A stretch of DNA of 30,076 nucleotides from positions 1-30,076 of the IMG/VR virus record IMGVR_UViG_3300042893_002673; one strand, 5' to 3'. Shown here one piece after another: positions 21,555 through 29,441 of the stretch (its first letter is position 1; each line of letters begins with the position of its first letter). Source of the DNA: a virus. Below the pieces are notes generated by a model that saw nothing but the letters and a program-made list of their open reading frames with translations, was not told the DNA's origin and did no database searches. The translations under genes and the position numbers were made by a program.

Positions 21555-23375
21555 ATGAAAGCCCTGAAGGAGATCTGGCGCGAGGCCTGGCAGCCGCCCG
21601 ACCGGCGGCCGGCTTGGGAGTGGTGCGAGGACCACATCGAGGGCATCCCGTATTCACCGAACCCGGGACGCTTCCGTTCGGAAAACTCGCCGTGGATCCG
21701 CGAGGTGATGGAAGCGCTGGTCGATCCGCGCATCCGCCTGGTCTCGATCATCGCCTCGGTCCAGTCGTCCAAGACCACCGCGCCGGAACTCACGCTCTGC
21801 TACATCATTTCCAATCTGCCCGGGCCCGCCTTGTGGCTCGACCAGACCGACGAGGACGCGCGGGACTATTCCGAGTCGCGCCTGCAGAAGCTCTTCGACC
21901 AGTGTCAGCCGGTCGCCCGGCTGATGCCCACCGGTATCCACCGCCACAAGCGCAAGAACAACGCGATCCAGTTCACCAACGGCATGACGCTCTGGATCCT
22001 CGGGGCGCACAACAAGACCAACCTCCAACGCCGTTCGATCCGCTGGTTGATCGGCGACGAAACCTGGCGCTGGCCGCAGGGACACATGGCCGAGGCCGAG
22101 GCCCGCGTCACCGCCTTCGGCTGGCTCGGCAAGTGCATCTTCATGAGCCAAGGCGGCGAGGAGGAGGACGACACCCACCGGAAATTCGAGGCGACCGACC
22201 AACGCGAGTGGACCTTCGCGTGTCCGGAATGCGGCCACCGCCAGCCCTTCAAATGGGAATGCGTCGAGTGGAGCAAATCGGCCAAGGATGAATTCGGCGA
22301 GTGGGATTTCGACGAGGTTCGGCGCACCACCGCGATGCGCTGCGAGTCGTGCAATCACTACTTCAACGATGGCGAGCGCACCCGCCGCGAACTCAACGCC
22401 AGCGGGGCTTTCGTCGCGAAGAACCCTAAGGCCTCGAAGGAGAACGTCGGTTTCCACTGGAACGCCCTGTGCGCGATGAGCTGGGGGCAGCTCGCCGAAC
22501 TCTACTTGCGGGCCAAGGCGGCGGCGCGGAAGGGCGACGTTTCGCTGCTCCAGCAATTCTATCAGAAGCGGCTTGGCCTGCCATGGCGCGAGTACGTCGA
22601 GGACTACAAGTTGGAGATCGTCAAATCCGGCTACAAACGCGGCGAGACCTGGGAGGAGGAAGGCGCGATCGATCCCAAGACCGGCAAGATCCTCGCCGCC
22701 CCGCTGCCCGGGCGCACCGGGCTGATCCCGCTGCGCTTCATCACGGTGGACTGCCAGATGGACCATCTCTTCGCCGTGGTCCGCTCGTGGTCGGCGGAGG
22801 GATCGAGCCGCCTGGTCTGGAACGAACGGATCCTGACCTTCACCGACATCGACGTCTTGCAGGAGCGCTTCGGCGTGCATCCGAGCCTCGTGTTCCTCGA
22901 CGCCGGCTATGCGACCTACGACGTCTATCGCGAGTGCGCCAAGCGCGGCTGGGTCGCGCTCATCGGCGACCGACGCCCGGTCTATGCCCACAAGGGTCGC
23001 GACGGCAAGACCGTCCAGCGCTTCTACTCGCCCCGGCGCAAGGTGGTGCTCTCGCACCGCCAGCACTGCCACGTCCACTACTGGAGCAACCTCAACATCA
23101 AGGACACGCTCGCCCGGCTCCGCCGCAACCAGGATCCCGCGAGGGGCCCGACCTGGGAAGTCCCCGACGACATCGACGACGAATACCTCGCGCAGATGGA
23201 GAGCGAGCAGCGGATCAAGGAGAAGGGCCAGTGGATGTGGAAGCAGATCGGTTCGCGGCCGAACCACTACTTCGACGGGGAGTCGATGCAGGCCACCGCC
23301 GCCACCATGCTCAAGATCGTCGGCCGGGAGTCCGTCATGGCCGCGGCGGTTGACACTCCGGACGGGGAGTCATGA
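21555..23375 (+). CDS. terL: Terminase large subunit, GpA family
   Basis: A 606-residue packaging ATPase-nuclease of the lambda GpA type. It has Walker A-like ASVQSSKT (67-74), Walker B RWLIGDETW (163-171), zinc-binding pairs CPEC (223-226) and CESC (263-266), and the nuclease domain with FITVDCQMD (about 395) and VFLDAGYATYDVY (about 445). Length is close to the family norm (about 600-650). It docks on the portal, cuts concatemers and pumps DNA into the prohead. The stop overlaps the next start (ATGA). A long antisense frame here is a codon-composition shadow. Confidence 0.93.
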   Translation: MKALKEIWREAWQPPDRRPAWEWCEDHIEGIPYSPNPGRFRSENSPWIREVMEALVDPRIRLVSIIASVQSSKTTAPELTLCYIISNLPGPALWLDQTDEDARDYSESRLQKLFDQCQPVARLMPTGIHRHKRKNNAIQFTNGMTLWILGAHNKTNLQRRSIRWLIGDETWRWPQGHMAEAEARVTAFGWLGKCIFMSQGGEEEDDTHRKFEATDQREWTFACPECGHRQPFKWECVEWSKSAKDEFGEWDFDEVRRTTAMRCESCNHYFNDGERTRRELNASGAFVAKNPKASKENVGFHWNALCAMSWGQLAELYLRAKAAARKGDVSLLQQFYQKRLGLPWREYVEDYKLEIVKSGYKRGETWEEEGAIDPKTGKILAAPLPGRTGLIPLRFITVDCQMDHLFAVVRSWSAEGSSRLVWNERILTFTDIDVLQERFGVHPSLVFLDAGYATYDVYRECAKRGWVALIGDRRPVYAHKGRDGKTVQRFYSPRRKVVLSHRQHCHVHYWSNLNIKDTLARLRRNQDPARGPTWEVPDDIDDEYLAQMESEQRIKEKGQWMWKQIGSRPNHYFDGESMQATAATMLKIVGRESVMAAAVDTPDGES

Positions 23376-23749
23376 AAACCGTCACCTTCCTCCGCTTCCT
23401 CACCTTCCTCGGGTCCGGTATGTCCACGCTGGCCGCCCTTGATCTCGCCGGCGTCGCCAGCCTGCTGGAACCCGGCATGGCGAAATACCTGCTCGCCGCC
23501 GGCCCCGCCGCCCTGGCCGTGAAAGAACTCGTCGTCGTGCTCGGCGATCTGTTCGACGACGGCAAGCCCAACAAGTCGTTCAAGATCGGCCTGTTCTGCC
23601 TCGCCATGGCGTTGCTGACCTTTCCGCTGCTCAGCTCCTGCACCACGCTGCCCGCCATCACCGGTGAATTCATCACCAAGGACGGGCGGCTCACCGTTCA
23701 TCCCGACGGCCGCGTGGAGCTCGTCGTCGAACCCCTCACCGACAAGTGA
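23372..23749 (+). CDS. Membrane protein with lipobox, putative holin/spanin-like
   Basis: A 125-residue protein with hydrophobic segments at about 6-32, 36-58 and 71-88. The third ends in PLLSSC (Cys90), a good lipobox that is followed by about 35 soluble, charged residues. It therefore looks like a holin-like membrane hairpin fused to a short lipoprotein. It lies directly before a peptidoglycan peptidase, completing a plausible lysis pair, and is coupled to the terminase by ATGA and preceded by a TTGACA at 23350. If the Cys is lipidated after cleavage, the N-terminal membrane part would be released as a very long signal; a non-cleaved holin is the alternative. Confidence 0.6.
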   Translation: MKTVTFLRFLTFLGSGMSTLAALDLAGVASLLEPGMAKYLLAAGPAALAVKELVVVLGDLFDDGKPNKSFKIGLFCLAMALLTFPLLSSCTTLPAITGEFITKDGRLTVHPDGRVELVVEPLTDK

Positions 23750-23752
23750 CCG

Positions 23753-24187
23753 ATGAGCGCGTTCAACGAATGGTTCGCGGCCCAGGGGTTCCGGCACTTC
23801 GGCGCGGGTGAGTTCACCGCCTACTTCGCCCGCGAGCGCAAAGGCGTGAAGAACAGCCCGCCGCCGAAGCGGCTGTGGCAGAACATCGTGTCCACTCTCC
23901 GGATCGTGGATGAACTCCGCGCTTTCTTCGGCAAACCTTGCCACATCCTCAGCTCCTACCGCTCGCCCGATTACAACCGGGCGGTCGGCGGTGCCTCGCT
24001 CAGCCAGCATCTGGAGTTCAACGCCCTGGACATCGTGTTCGACGGCGTGAGCCCGCAGAGGGTCTATGACCAGCTCATCGAATGGCGGAAGGCAGGGAAA
24101 TTCACCGGCGGGCTCGGCCTTTATCCGTCGTCCGGCTTCGTCCACATCGACACCCGGGGGCGGAACGCCACCTGGAAAGGAAACTAA
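23753..24187 (+). CDS. Peptidase M15 family endolysin (D-Ala-D-Ala type)
   Basis: A 144-residue enzyme with the M15A pattern: SSYRSPDYNRAVGGASLSQH (H86), then ALDI (D93) and GLYPSSGFVHIDTRG (H131), the three zinc ligands. M15 peptidases cleave peptidoglycan crosslinks or D-Ala-D-Ala ends, and small single-domain forms are common phage endolysins. There is no signal peptide, so access to the wall would depend on the adjacent membrane protein. Location between terL and portal is unusual compared with lambda, where lysis genes are elsewhere, but is known in other phages. Confidence 0.85.
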   Translation: MSAFNEWFAAQGFRHFGAGEFTAYFARERKGVKNSPPPKRLWQNIVSTLRIVDELRAFFGKPCHILSSYRSPDYNRAVGGASLSQHLEFNALDIVFDGVSPQRVYDQLIEWRKAGKFTGGLGLYPSSGFVHIDTRGRNATWKGN

Positions 24188-24190
24188 CCC

Positions 24191-24451
24191 ATGGTCCGCG
24201 GACTCTTCATCACCGGCTTCACGATCTCCGAAGTTCTCGCCATCCAGCAGCGGGCGAAGGAGCTGCTGCTGGAGGGCAAGACCATCATGAACTGGAACGA
24301 CGCGGAAACCTCCGTCTCCAAGCAGTTCACCATGCCCGTGGACCAGGTGCTTGAAGAGTGCGGCCATGCGCTCCGGGTGCTGGATCCCGCCAACTACGGC
24401 CGGCCGCGCATCGCCGTTGCCTCGTTCATCTCAGGCTACCTCCCGAAATGA
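24191..24451 (+). CDS. Small head protein (gpW position)
   Basis: An 86-residue protein between terminase/lysis genes and the portal. The sequence (TISEVLAIQQRAKELLLEGK, NWNDAETSVSKQFTMPVDQV, LEECGHALRVLDP) is mainly helical. I see no decisive match to gpW; the call comes from its size and lambda-like position. Its stop overlaps the portal start by ATGA. Confidence 0.6.
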   Translation: MVRGLFITGFTISEVLAIQQRAKELLLEGKTIMNWNDAETSVSKQFTMPVDQVLEECGHALRVLDPANYGRPRIAVASFISGYLPK

Positions 24452-25908
24452 CCAGCCTCAAACAAATCGCCGCACGCTGGCTGCCGCCCGTTCTCGTGCC
24501 GAAGGCGTGGGGATCTCCGTTCGAGGCGGTAAACTGGTCGCCCCGCCGTGGCAACGTGCCGGGAGCCTCGCCCACCGACGCCCGCAACGAACTCACGCCC
24601 GGTGTCCGCACCGAGCTGGTCCGCAAGTCGCGCTATCTCCACAAGAACAGCGGCTTCATGCGCGAGCTGGTCGCCAACATGGCGATCTACTCGACCGGCG
24701 ACGGCATCCGCGTCCAGGCGCAGTCACCCGAACCTGAATGGAACCGCGCTGCCGAGGCCTACTTCGCCCTGTGGTCGGCCCGCTGCGAGGTGACGCGACG
24801 CTTCTCGTTCGAGGAATGCCAGGCGCTGGTCTGCCGGGGCATGGACATCGACGGCGAGTATTTCATCCACAAGACCCGCGATGCCGACGGCGAACCGAAG
24901 ATCCAGTTGATCGAATCCCACCGGGTCGGGGACGCGTTCGGGTCGAAGGACACCATCGACGGGGTCGGCCTTGATGTTTGGGGTGCGCCGGTCTTCTACC
25001 GGGTGCTGGAGGACAACGCCAAGGGTCGCGATCTGCCGGCCCAGGCAATCCTCCACATCCATGAGCCGGAATGGGCGGGCGGCGTGCGATCGCATCCGAC
25101 GATCCAGCATTCCATCAACCACGTCCTCGACGAAATGGAACTGCTGGCGCTGGAGAAGCACGCGGTGAAGGACAACGCCGACGTGTCGCGCATCCTCAAA
25201 ACGGCACGAGGTGAGATCGACGACAACGGCGACTTCGTGGTCGGCGGCAATGCCAGCTCAGGCGACCCCAGTGATCCGGTTTCACTCCAGCGCATCGTCG
25301 GTGGCAAGCTGATCGCGCTCAAACCCGACGAGTCCCTCGACAGCTTCCAATCCAACCGCCCGTCGCCCACCTTCACCGGCTTCCTCGAACACCTGCGGCG
25401 GGATTCCGCGCTCGGGATGATCCCGTTCGAGTTCGCGGCGGATTCCAGCAAGATCGGCGGCGCGGGTGTAAGGCTGATCGTCGCCAAGGCCGACCGGCGC
25501 TTCTCGTTTCGACAGATGATCCTCGAGCGCCGCCTGATCCGGCCGGTGTGGGCCTACGTCATCGGTGACGCGATCAGCCGGGGCATCCTGCCGCCCGCCG
25601 CCGGCTGGTGGAAGATCAGCTCCGTTCCACCGAAGCGGGTGACCGTCGACGCCGGACGCGAAGCCCAACAGAATCGCGCCGACGTGGAAATGGGGCTCAA
25701 GACACTATCGGATCATTTCCAGGAACTCGGTGCCGACTTCGGCGAGGAAATCGAGCGCCGCGCCAGTGATGCCAAACTCATCCTCGAAACGGCCGAAAAA
25801 TACGGTGTGCCGGTCGAAATGCTGTGGAAGCCCAGCGGAGCGGCGCAGAGCCCGGCAACGCCATCGAAACAGACGGCAGAGGCGGCGAGGTCAGGCAAAG
25901 ACCGGTGA
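24448..25908 (+). CDS. Portal protein, lambda gpB family
   Basis: A 486-residue lambda-type portal. Typical features are RKSRYLHKNSGFMRELVANM near the N-terminus, EAYFALWSARCEVTRRFSFE, MDIDGEYFIHKTRD, LIESHRVGDAFG and the later block SFRQMILERRLIRPVWAYVI followed by PPKRVTVDAGREAQQNRADV. It forms the dodecameric vertex through which the terminase pumps DNA. The start at 24448 is set by ATGA overlap; the frame open to 24358 overlaps the small head gene. The C-terminus is Ala/Thr/Lys-rich. It is followed by an intergenic tRNA relic, not directly by the protease. Confidence 0.92.
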   Translation: MTSLKQIAARWLPPVLVPKAWGSPFEAVNWSPRRGNVPGASPTDARNELTPGVRTELVRKSRYLHKNSGFMRELVANMAIYSTGDGIRVQAQSPEPEWNRAAEAYFALWSARCEVTRRFSFEECQALVCRGMDIDGEYFIHKTRDADGEPKIQLIESHRVGDAFGSKDTIDGVGLDVWGAPVFYRVLEDNAKGRDLPAQAILHIHEPEWAGGVRSHPTIQHSINHVLDEMELLALEKHAVKDNADVSRILKTARGEIDDNGDFVVGGNASSGDPSDPVSLQRIVGGKLIALKPDESLDSFQSNRPSPTFTGFLEHLRRDSALGMIPFEFAADSSKIGGAGVRLIVAKADRRFSFRQMILERRLIRPVWAYVIGDAISRGILPPAAGWWKISSVPPKRVTVDAGREAQQNRADVEMGLKTLSDHFQELGADFGEEIERRASDAKLILETAEKYGVPVEMLWKPSGAAQSPATPSKQTAEAARSGKDR

Positions 25909-25998
25909 AGCCGCGTGCGGGATTCGAACCCGCATCCCCAGCCGAAACGACTGGACGCTACCCAAGCCGGTATTCATTCCCGGTTACGCCAACGCGGC
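25909..25998 (-). pseudogene. tRNA-derived relic on the minus strand
   Basis: Reading the minus strand, the T-arm GCGGG-TTCGAAT-CCCGC is perfect and is followed by ACGCGGC, which pairs at all seven positions with GCCGCGT at the other end (25998-25992). Upstream of the T-arm is CCAGT-CGTTTCG-GCTGG, a 5-bp anticodon-like arm lacking U33, and before that a D-loop-like CTTGGGTAG. About 20 extra bases separate this from the acceptor strand, no D-stem forms and no CCA is encoded. It fills most of the gap between portal and protease genes. Confidence 0.4.
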
Positions 25999-26065
25999 AG
26001 ACATGGATAACAGCGCGATGACCACGGCGCAAGCTCGGCAGACCCGTTGACACCGGCGACCGGGC

Positions 26066-27340
26066 GTGAGTCCGGTAATCCAAAATCGCGAGTGGCTGAT
26101 CCAGCCTGAAGCCCTGCAAGCCATGGCTGCCGCCGCCCGGGGAGTGGTGGATCGCGGCGGGTTTCTTCCCAAGCAGGCATCCGAAAACTCGCTGCTCTCC
26201 GTCGAGGACGGCATCGGCGTGGTCGCCATCGAAGGTCCGATCCTGCGCAAGCCCGACCTGTTCGCGCGGATCTTCTTCGGTGCCACGGGTTCCGAAGACA
26301 TCGGCGCGGCGCTTCGCGAGGCCGCGGGACGCGACGACATCAAGGCGGTGTTTCTCAACATCGACTCTCCGGGCGGCACCGTGGCCGGCACGCCGGAGCT
26401 CGCCGATGCCGTCGCGGCCCTCGACAAGAAGAAGCCGGTCTATGCCTTCTCGTCCGGCCTGATGTGTTCCGCTGCCTATTGGGTGGCCAGCCAGGCCCGG
26501 GCGATCTACGCGACGCCATCCGCCCAGGTCGGCTCGATCGGCGTGGTGCAGGCGGTCATCGACAACTCCGCCGCCCTCGATAAGGCGGGCATCAAGGTAG
26601 AGGTCTTTTCGGTCGGCAAATACAAGGCGATGGGGGCACCCGGCACGCCGCTCACCGACGACCAGCGCGAACTCATTTCGTCCAACCTCGCGGAGATCGC
26701 CGGGGAGTTCCATGCGGCGGTTCTCGCCAAGGGCCGGGCGATTCCCGCCGAGGCGATGGAAGGCCAGACCTTCAGCGGCAAGCAGGCCCAGCGTCACAAC
26801 CTCGCGGGCGTGGTTCCCCACCGCGCCGAAGCGATGCGCCGCCTGCGAGTCTATCACGCCGCGCCGGTTGACACCGGATCACGGGCAATGGACACGACCA
26901 TCGAAGACGAACTCGCCCAAGCCCGCACCGAACTCGCGAATCTCCAGCGGGACCACCAGGCCCAGACGGAACTTCTCAACGAAGCGTCGGCCGCCGCGGA
27001 TTCACTGCGCGGCGAAGTCGAGCTGCTCACCGCCGAAATCGACACGCTCAAAGCCGAGCGCGATACGGCGACCACCGAGTCGACTGCCCTCCGGACCCGC
27101 GTCACCGCGCTTCAGGCATCGCAGGCCGATTTCGACACCCGCGTCCAAACCGAGGTCGCCCGTGTCGTCGCCTCCACCGGCACCACGCTGCCGGCCCGCG
27201 TCACTCCGGCCGGCGACGCCACCCAGGCCGCCGACCTCCACGCACAGTTCGCCGCCATTACCAATCCCACCGCCCAGACCGTCTTCTGGCGGAAGCTCAC
27301 TCCCGAACAACAAGCCCTCATCCTCAATCACCAAGCCTGA
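26066..27340 (+). CDS. S49-family capsid maturation protease with C-terminal scaffold domain
   Basis: A 424-residue fusion. Residues about 48-250 are an SppA/S49 (ClpP-fold) peptidase: VVAIEGPI, FLNIDSPGGTVAG, CSAAYWVAS with nucleophile Ser135, QVGSIGVV and GKYKAMGAPGTP with the likely general-base Lys187. Residues 275-424 are a coiled-coil-rich scaffold (DTTIEDELAQARTELANLQR, GEVELLTAEIDTLKAERDT) ending in FWRKLTPEQQALI. The start is a GTG at 26066 with TTGACA 13 nt upstream. This matches the lambda C / Nu3 arrangement, in which protease and scaffold share one frame. It precedes the major capsid gene by 9 bp. Confidence 0.88.
   Translation: MSPVIQNREWLIQPEALQAMAAAARGVVDRGGFLPKQASENSLLSVEDGIGVVAIEGPILRKPDLFARIFFGATGSEDIGAALREAAGRDDIKAVFLNIDSPGGTVAGTPELADAVAALDKKKPVYAFSSGLMCSAAYWVASQARAIYATPSAQVGSIGVVQAVIDNSAALDKAGIKVEVFSVGKYKAMGAPGTPLTDDQRELISSNLAEIAGEFHAAVLAKGRAIPAEAMEGQTFSGKQAQRHNLAGVVPHRAEAMRRLRVYHAAPVDTGSRAMDTTIEDELAQARTELANLQRDHQAQTELLNEASAAADSLRGEVELLTAEIDTLKAERDTATTESTALRTRVTALQASQADFDTRVQTEVARVVASTGTTLPARVTPAGDATQAADLHAQFAAITNPTAQTVFWRKLTPEQQALILNHQA
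26868..26873 (+). promoter_or_regulatory. TTGACA motif inside the protease gene, before an internal ATG
   Basis: This hexamer lies exactly at the protease/scaffold junction and 14 nt before the in-frame ATG at 26888, the spacing seen before the independent genes. It is the main evidence for internal initiation. Confidence 0.5.
26888..27340 (+). CDS. Nested scaffolding protein (internal start within protease gene)
   Basis: A predicted 150-residue protein in the same frame as the protease, beginning MDTTIEDELAQARTE. The content is what a scaffold needs: a long coiled coil (residues about 5-90), an Ala/Thr-rich hinge and a short basic/hydrophobic tail. The start has the TTGACA-14-ATG spacing used by other genes here. 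In lambda, Nu3 is made in exactly this way from the 3' part of gene C. This reading would also explain the absence of a separate scaffold gene between protease and capsid genes. It is an inference from sequence, not shown. Confidence 0.6.
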   Translation: MDTTIEDELAQARTELANLQRDHQAQTELLNEASAAADSLRGEVELLTAEIDTLKAERDTATTESTALRTRVTALQASQADFDTRVQTEVARVVASTGTTLPARVTPAGDATQAADLHAQFAAITNPTAQTVFWRKLTPEQQALILNHQA

Positions 27341-27349
27341 TAGCTCGCC

Positions 27350-28246
27350 ATGTCCAACACCCTTACCAACCTCAAAGACATCAAGGTCGCTCAGCGGGCG
27401 CTCATGCCCTTCATGGCGAACCTCCTGCCGGTCACGGCGTTCTCGACCAATTTCGGCCCGCAGCCGTCCGACAAGGGCGACACCGTCCGTGTGCCACTGG
27501 TCGGCGCTCCCACCGATTCGAGCGATTTCGCGGGCGACTACACCGCCAACGCGGACTCCACGGTCACGACCGTCCCGGTGACGCTCAACCGCCACAAGTT
27601 CAAGACCGTCCACGTCACCGCCCGGGAAAATGCGGAAACGGCCATGGACGTGCTCGATACCCTGGTGGAAGTCGCCGCCCAGCAACTCGCCCAGGACGTG
27701 CTGCTCGACATCATGACGGTCATCACCCTGGCGAACTTCGGAGCACCGGCCATCGCCGCGCTGGCTGCCACTTCGTTCGACTACAAGAAGGTGCTGAGCA
27801 TCCGCGACGTGTGCGGCCAGGCGAAGATGCCGGCCTCCCAACGGTCGCTCATCCTCGACTCGGGTTTCTACACCAACCTGCTCGCCGATGACGTCGTGGC
27901 CAAGAGCTTCAACCTCAACCTCAGCGCACCGGGCGTCACCGAGGCTCTCATCAAGCGTCTGGCCGGTTTCGACCTGCACGAGACGATTGTGATTCCGGCC
28001 GCCCATGCCGAAAAGCTCGTCGGCTTCGCAACCCACCCGAGCGCGATTGCCGTGGCCATGCGCTACCTCCAGCCGGTCGCCGACTACCAGCAGGCCGGGG
28101 CCGTCACCGATCCGCAGACCGGGATGACCTTCGGCTACCTGCGCTTCACCGACACCCGCGCCAACAAGGTGTTCGTCACCATCGAATGCCTCTACGGCTT
28201 CACGGTCGGCAAGACCGACGCCCTCAAGCGCATCGTCAAGCTGTAA
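27350..28246 (+). CDS. Major capsid protein
   Basis: A 298-residue protein located after the protease/scaffold and before a strong terminator, as expected for the major capsid gene. The sequence has the feel of a HK97-fold coat: an N-terminal arm (LKDIKVAQRALMPFMANLLP), GDTVRVPLVGAPTDSS, a strand-rich core with VPVTLNRHKFKTVHVTAREN, a long spine-type helix (LDTLVEVAAQQLAQDVLLDI) and a C-terminal ANKVFVTIECLYGFTVGKTD. No decoration protein gene of the gpD type lies between scaffold and capsid. The assignment rests on length, fold-like pattern and position. Confidence 0.85.
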   Translation: MSNTLTNLKDIKVAQRALMPFMANLLPVTAFSTNFGPQPSDKGDTVRVPLVGAPTDSSDFAGDYTANADSTVTTVPVTLNRHKFKTVHVTARENAETAMDVLDTLVEVAAQQLAQDVLLDIMTVITLANFGAPAIAALAATSFDYKKVLSIRDVCGQAKMPASQRSLILDSGFYTNLLADDVVAKSFNLNLSAPGVTEALIKRLAGFDLHETIVIPAAHAEKLVGFATHPSAIAVAMRYLQPVADYQQAGAVTDPQTGMTFGYLRFTDTRANKVFVTIECLYGFTVGKTDALKRIVKL

Positions 28247-28272
28247 TCCCTTTCGGTCGCGGGGTTCATGGG

Positions 28273-28310
28273 ACGCCCTCTCCGGGAAACTGGAGAGGGT
28301 GTTTCGTTTT
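28273..28310 (+). terminator. Rho-independent terminator after the major capsid gene
   Basis: ACGCCCTCTCC (28273-28283) pairs with GGAGAGGGTGT (28292-28302) in an 11-bp stem with one G-T pair and loop GGGAAACT, followed by TTTCGTTTT. It is the clearest terminator in the window and probably limits read-through, so that capsid protein is made in excess over tail proteins. Confidence 0.8.
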
Positions 28311-28327
28311 GACAGGAGCGCATGGGC

Positions 28328-28639
28328 ATGAGCCTCGAATCGGAAATCCTCTCGGACCTCCACCAACTTTTGTCCGAGCATGGCGTCCGGGCGCGGTGGC
28401 AATCCATCGACCTGCTAGTGCTGATCAGCCGCGTGCGCGACGAACAGCAGATCGACATGGGCGGCTTCGTCGCGTCACCCGACTTCAGCCTGCGCGTTCC
28501 GAAGCTGGCGTTCCCCGCGGCCCTGCCGAAGTTCGGCGAGCGCATCGAGGTGGACGGCACCGAATACCGGATCAGCCGGGTCTCGAACCATCCGCGTTCG
28601 CCACTCCTCACTCTCAGCCTTTCCTCGACCGATGAATGA
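28328..28639 (+). CDS. Head-tail connector protein (gpFII-like position)
   Basis: A 103-residue protein. After a helical N-terminus (LESEILSDLHQLLSEHGVRA) it becomes beta-rich and ends FGERIEVDGTEYRISRVSNH, LLTLSLSS, the pattern of lambda gpFII-like head-tail attachment proteins. ATGs at 28322 and 28328 are both in frame; 28328 is preferred because TTGACA (28309-28314) then lies 13 nt upstream and AGGAG (28314-28318) has proper spacing. It is the first gene after the terminator, so it may have its own expression signal. Confidence 0.7.
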   Translation: MSLESEILSDLHQLLSEHGVRARWQSIDLLVLISRVRDEQQIDMGGFVASPDFSLRVPKLAFPAALPKFGERIEVDGTEYRISRVSNHPRSPLLTLSLSSTDE

Positions 28640-29423
28640 CGGCGCGATCCGCTTCACCGCGAAGCTGAAGGGAGCGTTCACCGTAGCCCGCCTGCTGCGC
28701 CGCTACCCGGACAAGGTGGGCCGGACGCTGTTGTCCCTGGTAAAACAGGAAGCGCGCGGGCTATCCGTCGAACTTGCCCGCAACACCCGGCCGTTCGGGT
28801 TTTCGGAAAAGGCACGCAAGACGGGCGAGAAGGCGGTGGCGAAAGACATCGGCGGCGTGTTCGCCTTGCCATCCGACGCCTTCGAGGAAATCCGCAAGTC
28901 CGACCCGGCGGCGGCCGACCGGTTCTGGGCCAACATCCAGAACCGGCGATTCGCGCGGGCGGAAAACAATCTGCGCCAGACCCGTTCCGGCTGGAAGGAC
29001 CTCACGGTTGGCCGCCTCGATCCGAAACTCCACCGCTGGGGGCAGCTCGGCGGATCCAAGCCGAAGCAGATCGTGACCAGCCCGAAGGCCCGCGAGACCT
29101 ACATCGAGCGAATCCAGAAGCGTGTCGGCTTCGCCAAGGGCTCGTGGATCAACGCCGGCAAGGCAATCGGCGGGCGCGTCCGCGGTGCCGTGCAGTGGAT
29201 CACCCGCCACAAGCAGTCGCCAGGATCGGCCACGATCCGAACCGGCGACAGCCCGGCCGTCACGCTGGTCAACAAGCTCGACTACATTGAGAACGTCAGC
29301 ACCCGCAAGGGCATCCAGCTCGCGCTCCGTGTGGCTGCGGGCAGGCTCCGCAAGGCACTCGCGACCTCGCTCCGCAAGATCAACGACGGCGCGAACCGAA
29401 CGCTGCGACGGCGGTCCGGTTGA
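28632..29423 (+). CDS. Minor tail / tail completion protein (gpZ-like position)
   Basis: A 263-residue, very basic protein (many Arg/Lys, e.g. RFARAENNLRQTRSGW, GRLRKALATSLRKI, TLRRRSG). The start overlaps the previous gene by 8 nt. Position after the connector and before the tail terminator corresponds to lambda gpZ or HK97 gp10-type proteins, which also begin with an N-terminal helix pair (ARLLRRYPDKVGRTLLSLVK). No decisive motif. The TGA stop is part of TTGACG before the next gene. Confidence 0.65.
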   Translation: MNDGAIRFTAKLKGAFTVARLLRRYPDKVGRTLLSLVKQEARGLSVELARNTRPFGFSEKARKTGEKAVAKDIGGVFALPSDAFEEIRKSDPAAADRFWANIQNRRFARAENNLRQTRSGWKDLTVGRLDPKLHRWGQLGGSKPKQIVTSPKARETYIERIQKRVGFAKGSWINAGKAIGGRVRGAVQWITRHKQSPGSATIRTGDSPAVTLVNKLDYIENVSTRKGIQLALRVAAGRLRKALATSLRKINDGANRTLRRRSG

Positions 29424-29441
29424 CGCGATTGCATCCACAGG

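Noticed and set aside
21654-23267. 537-codon minus-strand open frame opposite the large terminase
   Set aside because: Antisense shadow of a confidently identified terminase.
27002-28402. 466-codon minus-strand open frame opposite scaffold and capsid genes
   Set aside because: Shadow frame spanning two real genes and the terminator.
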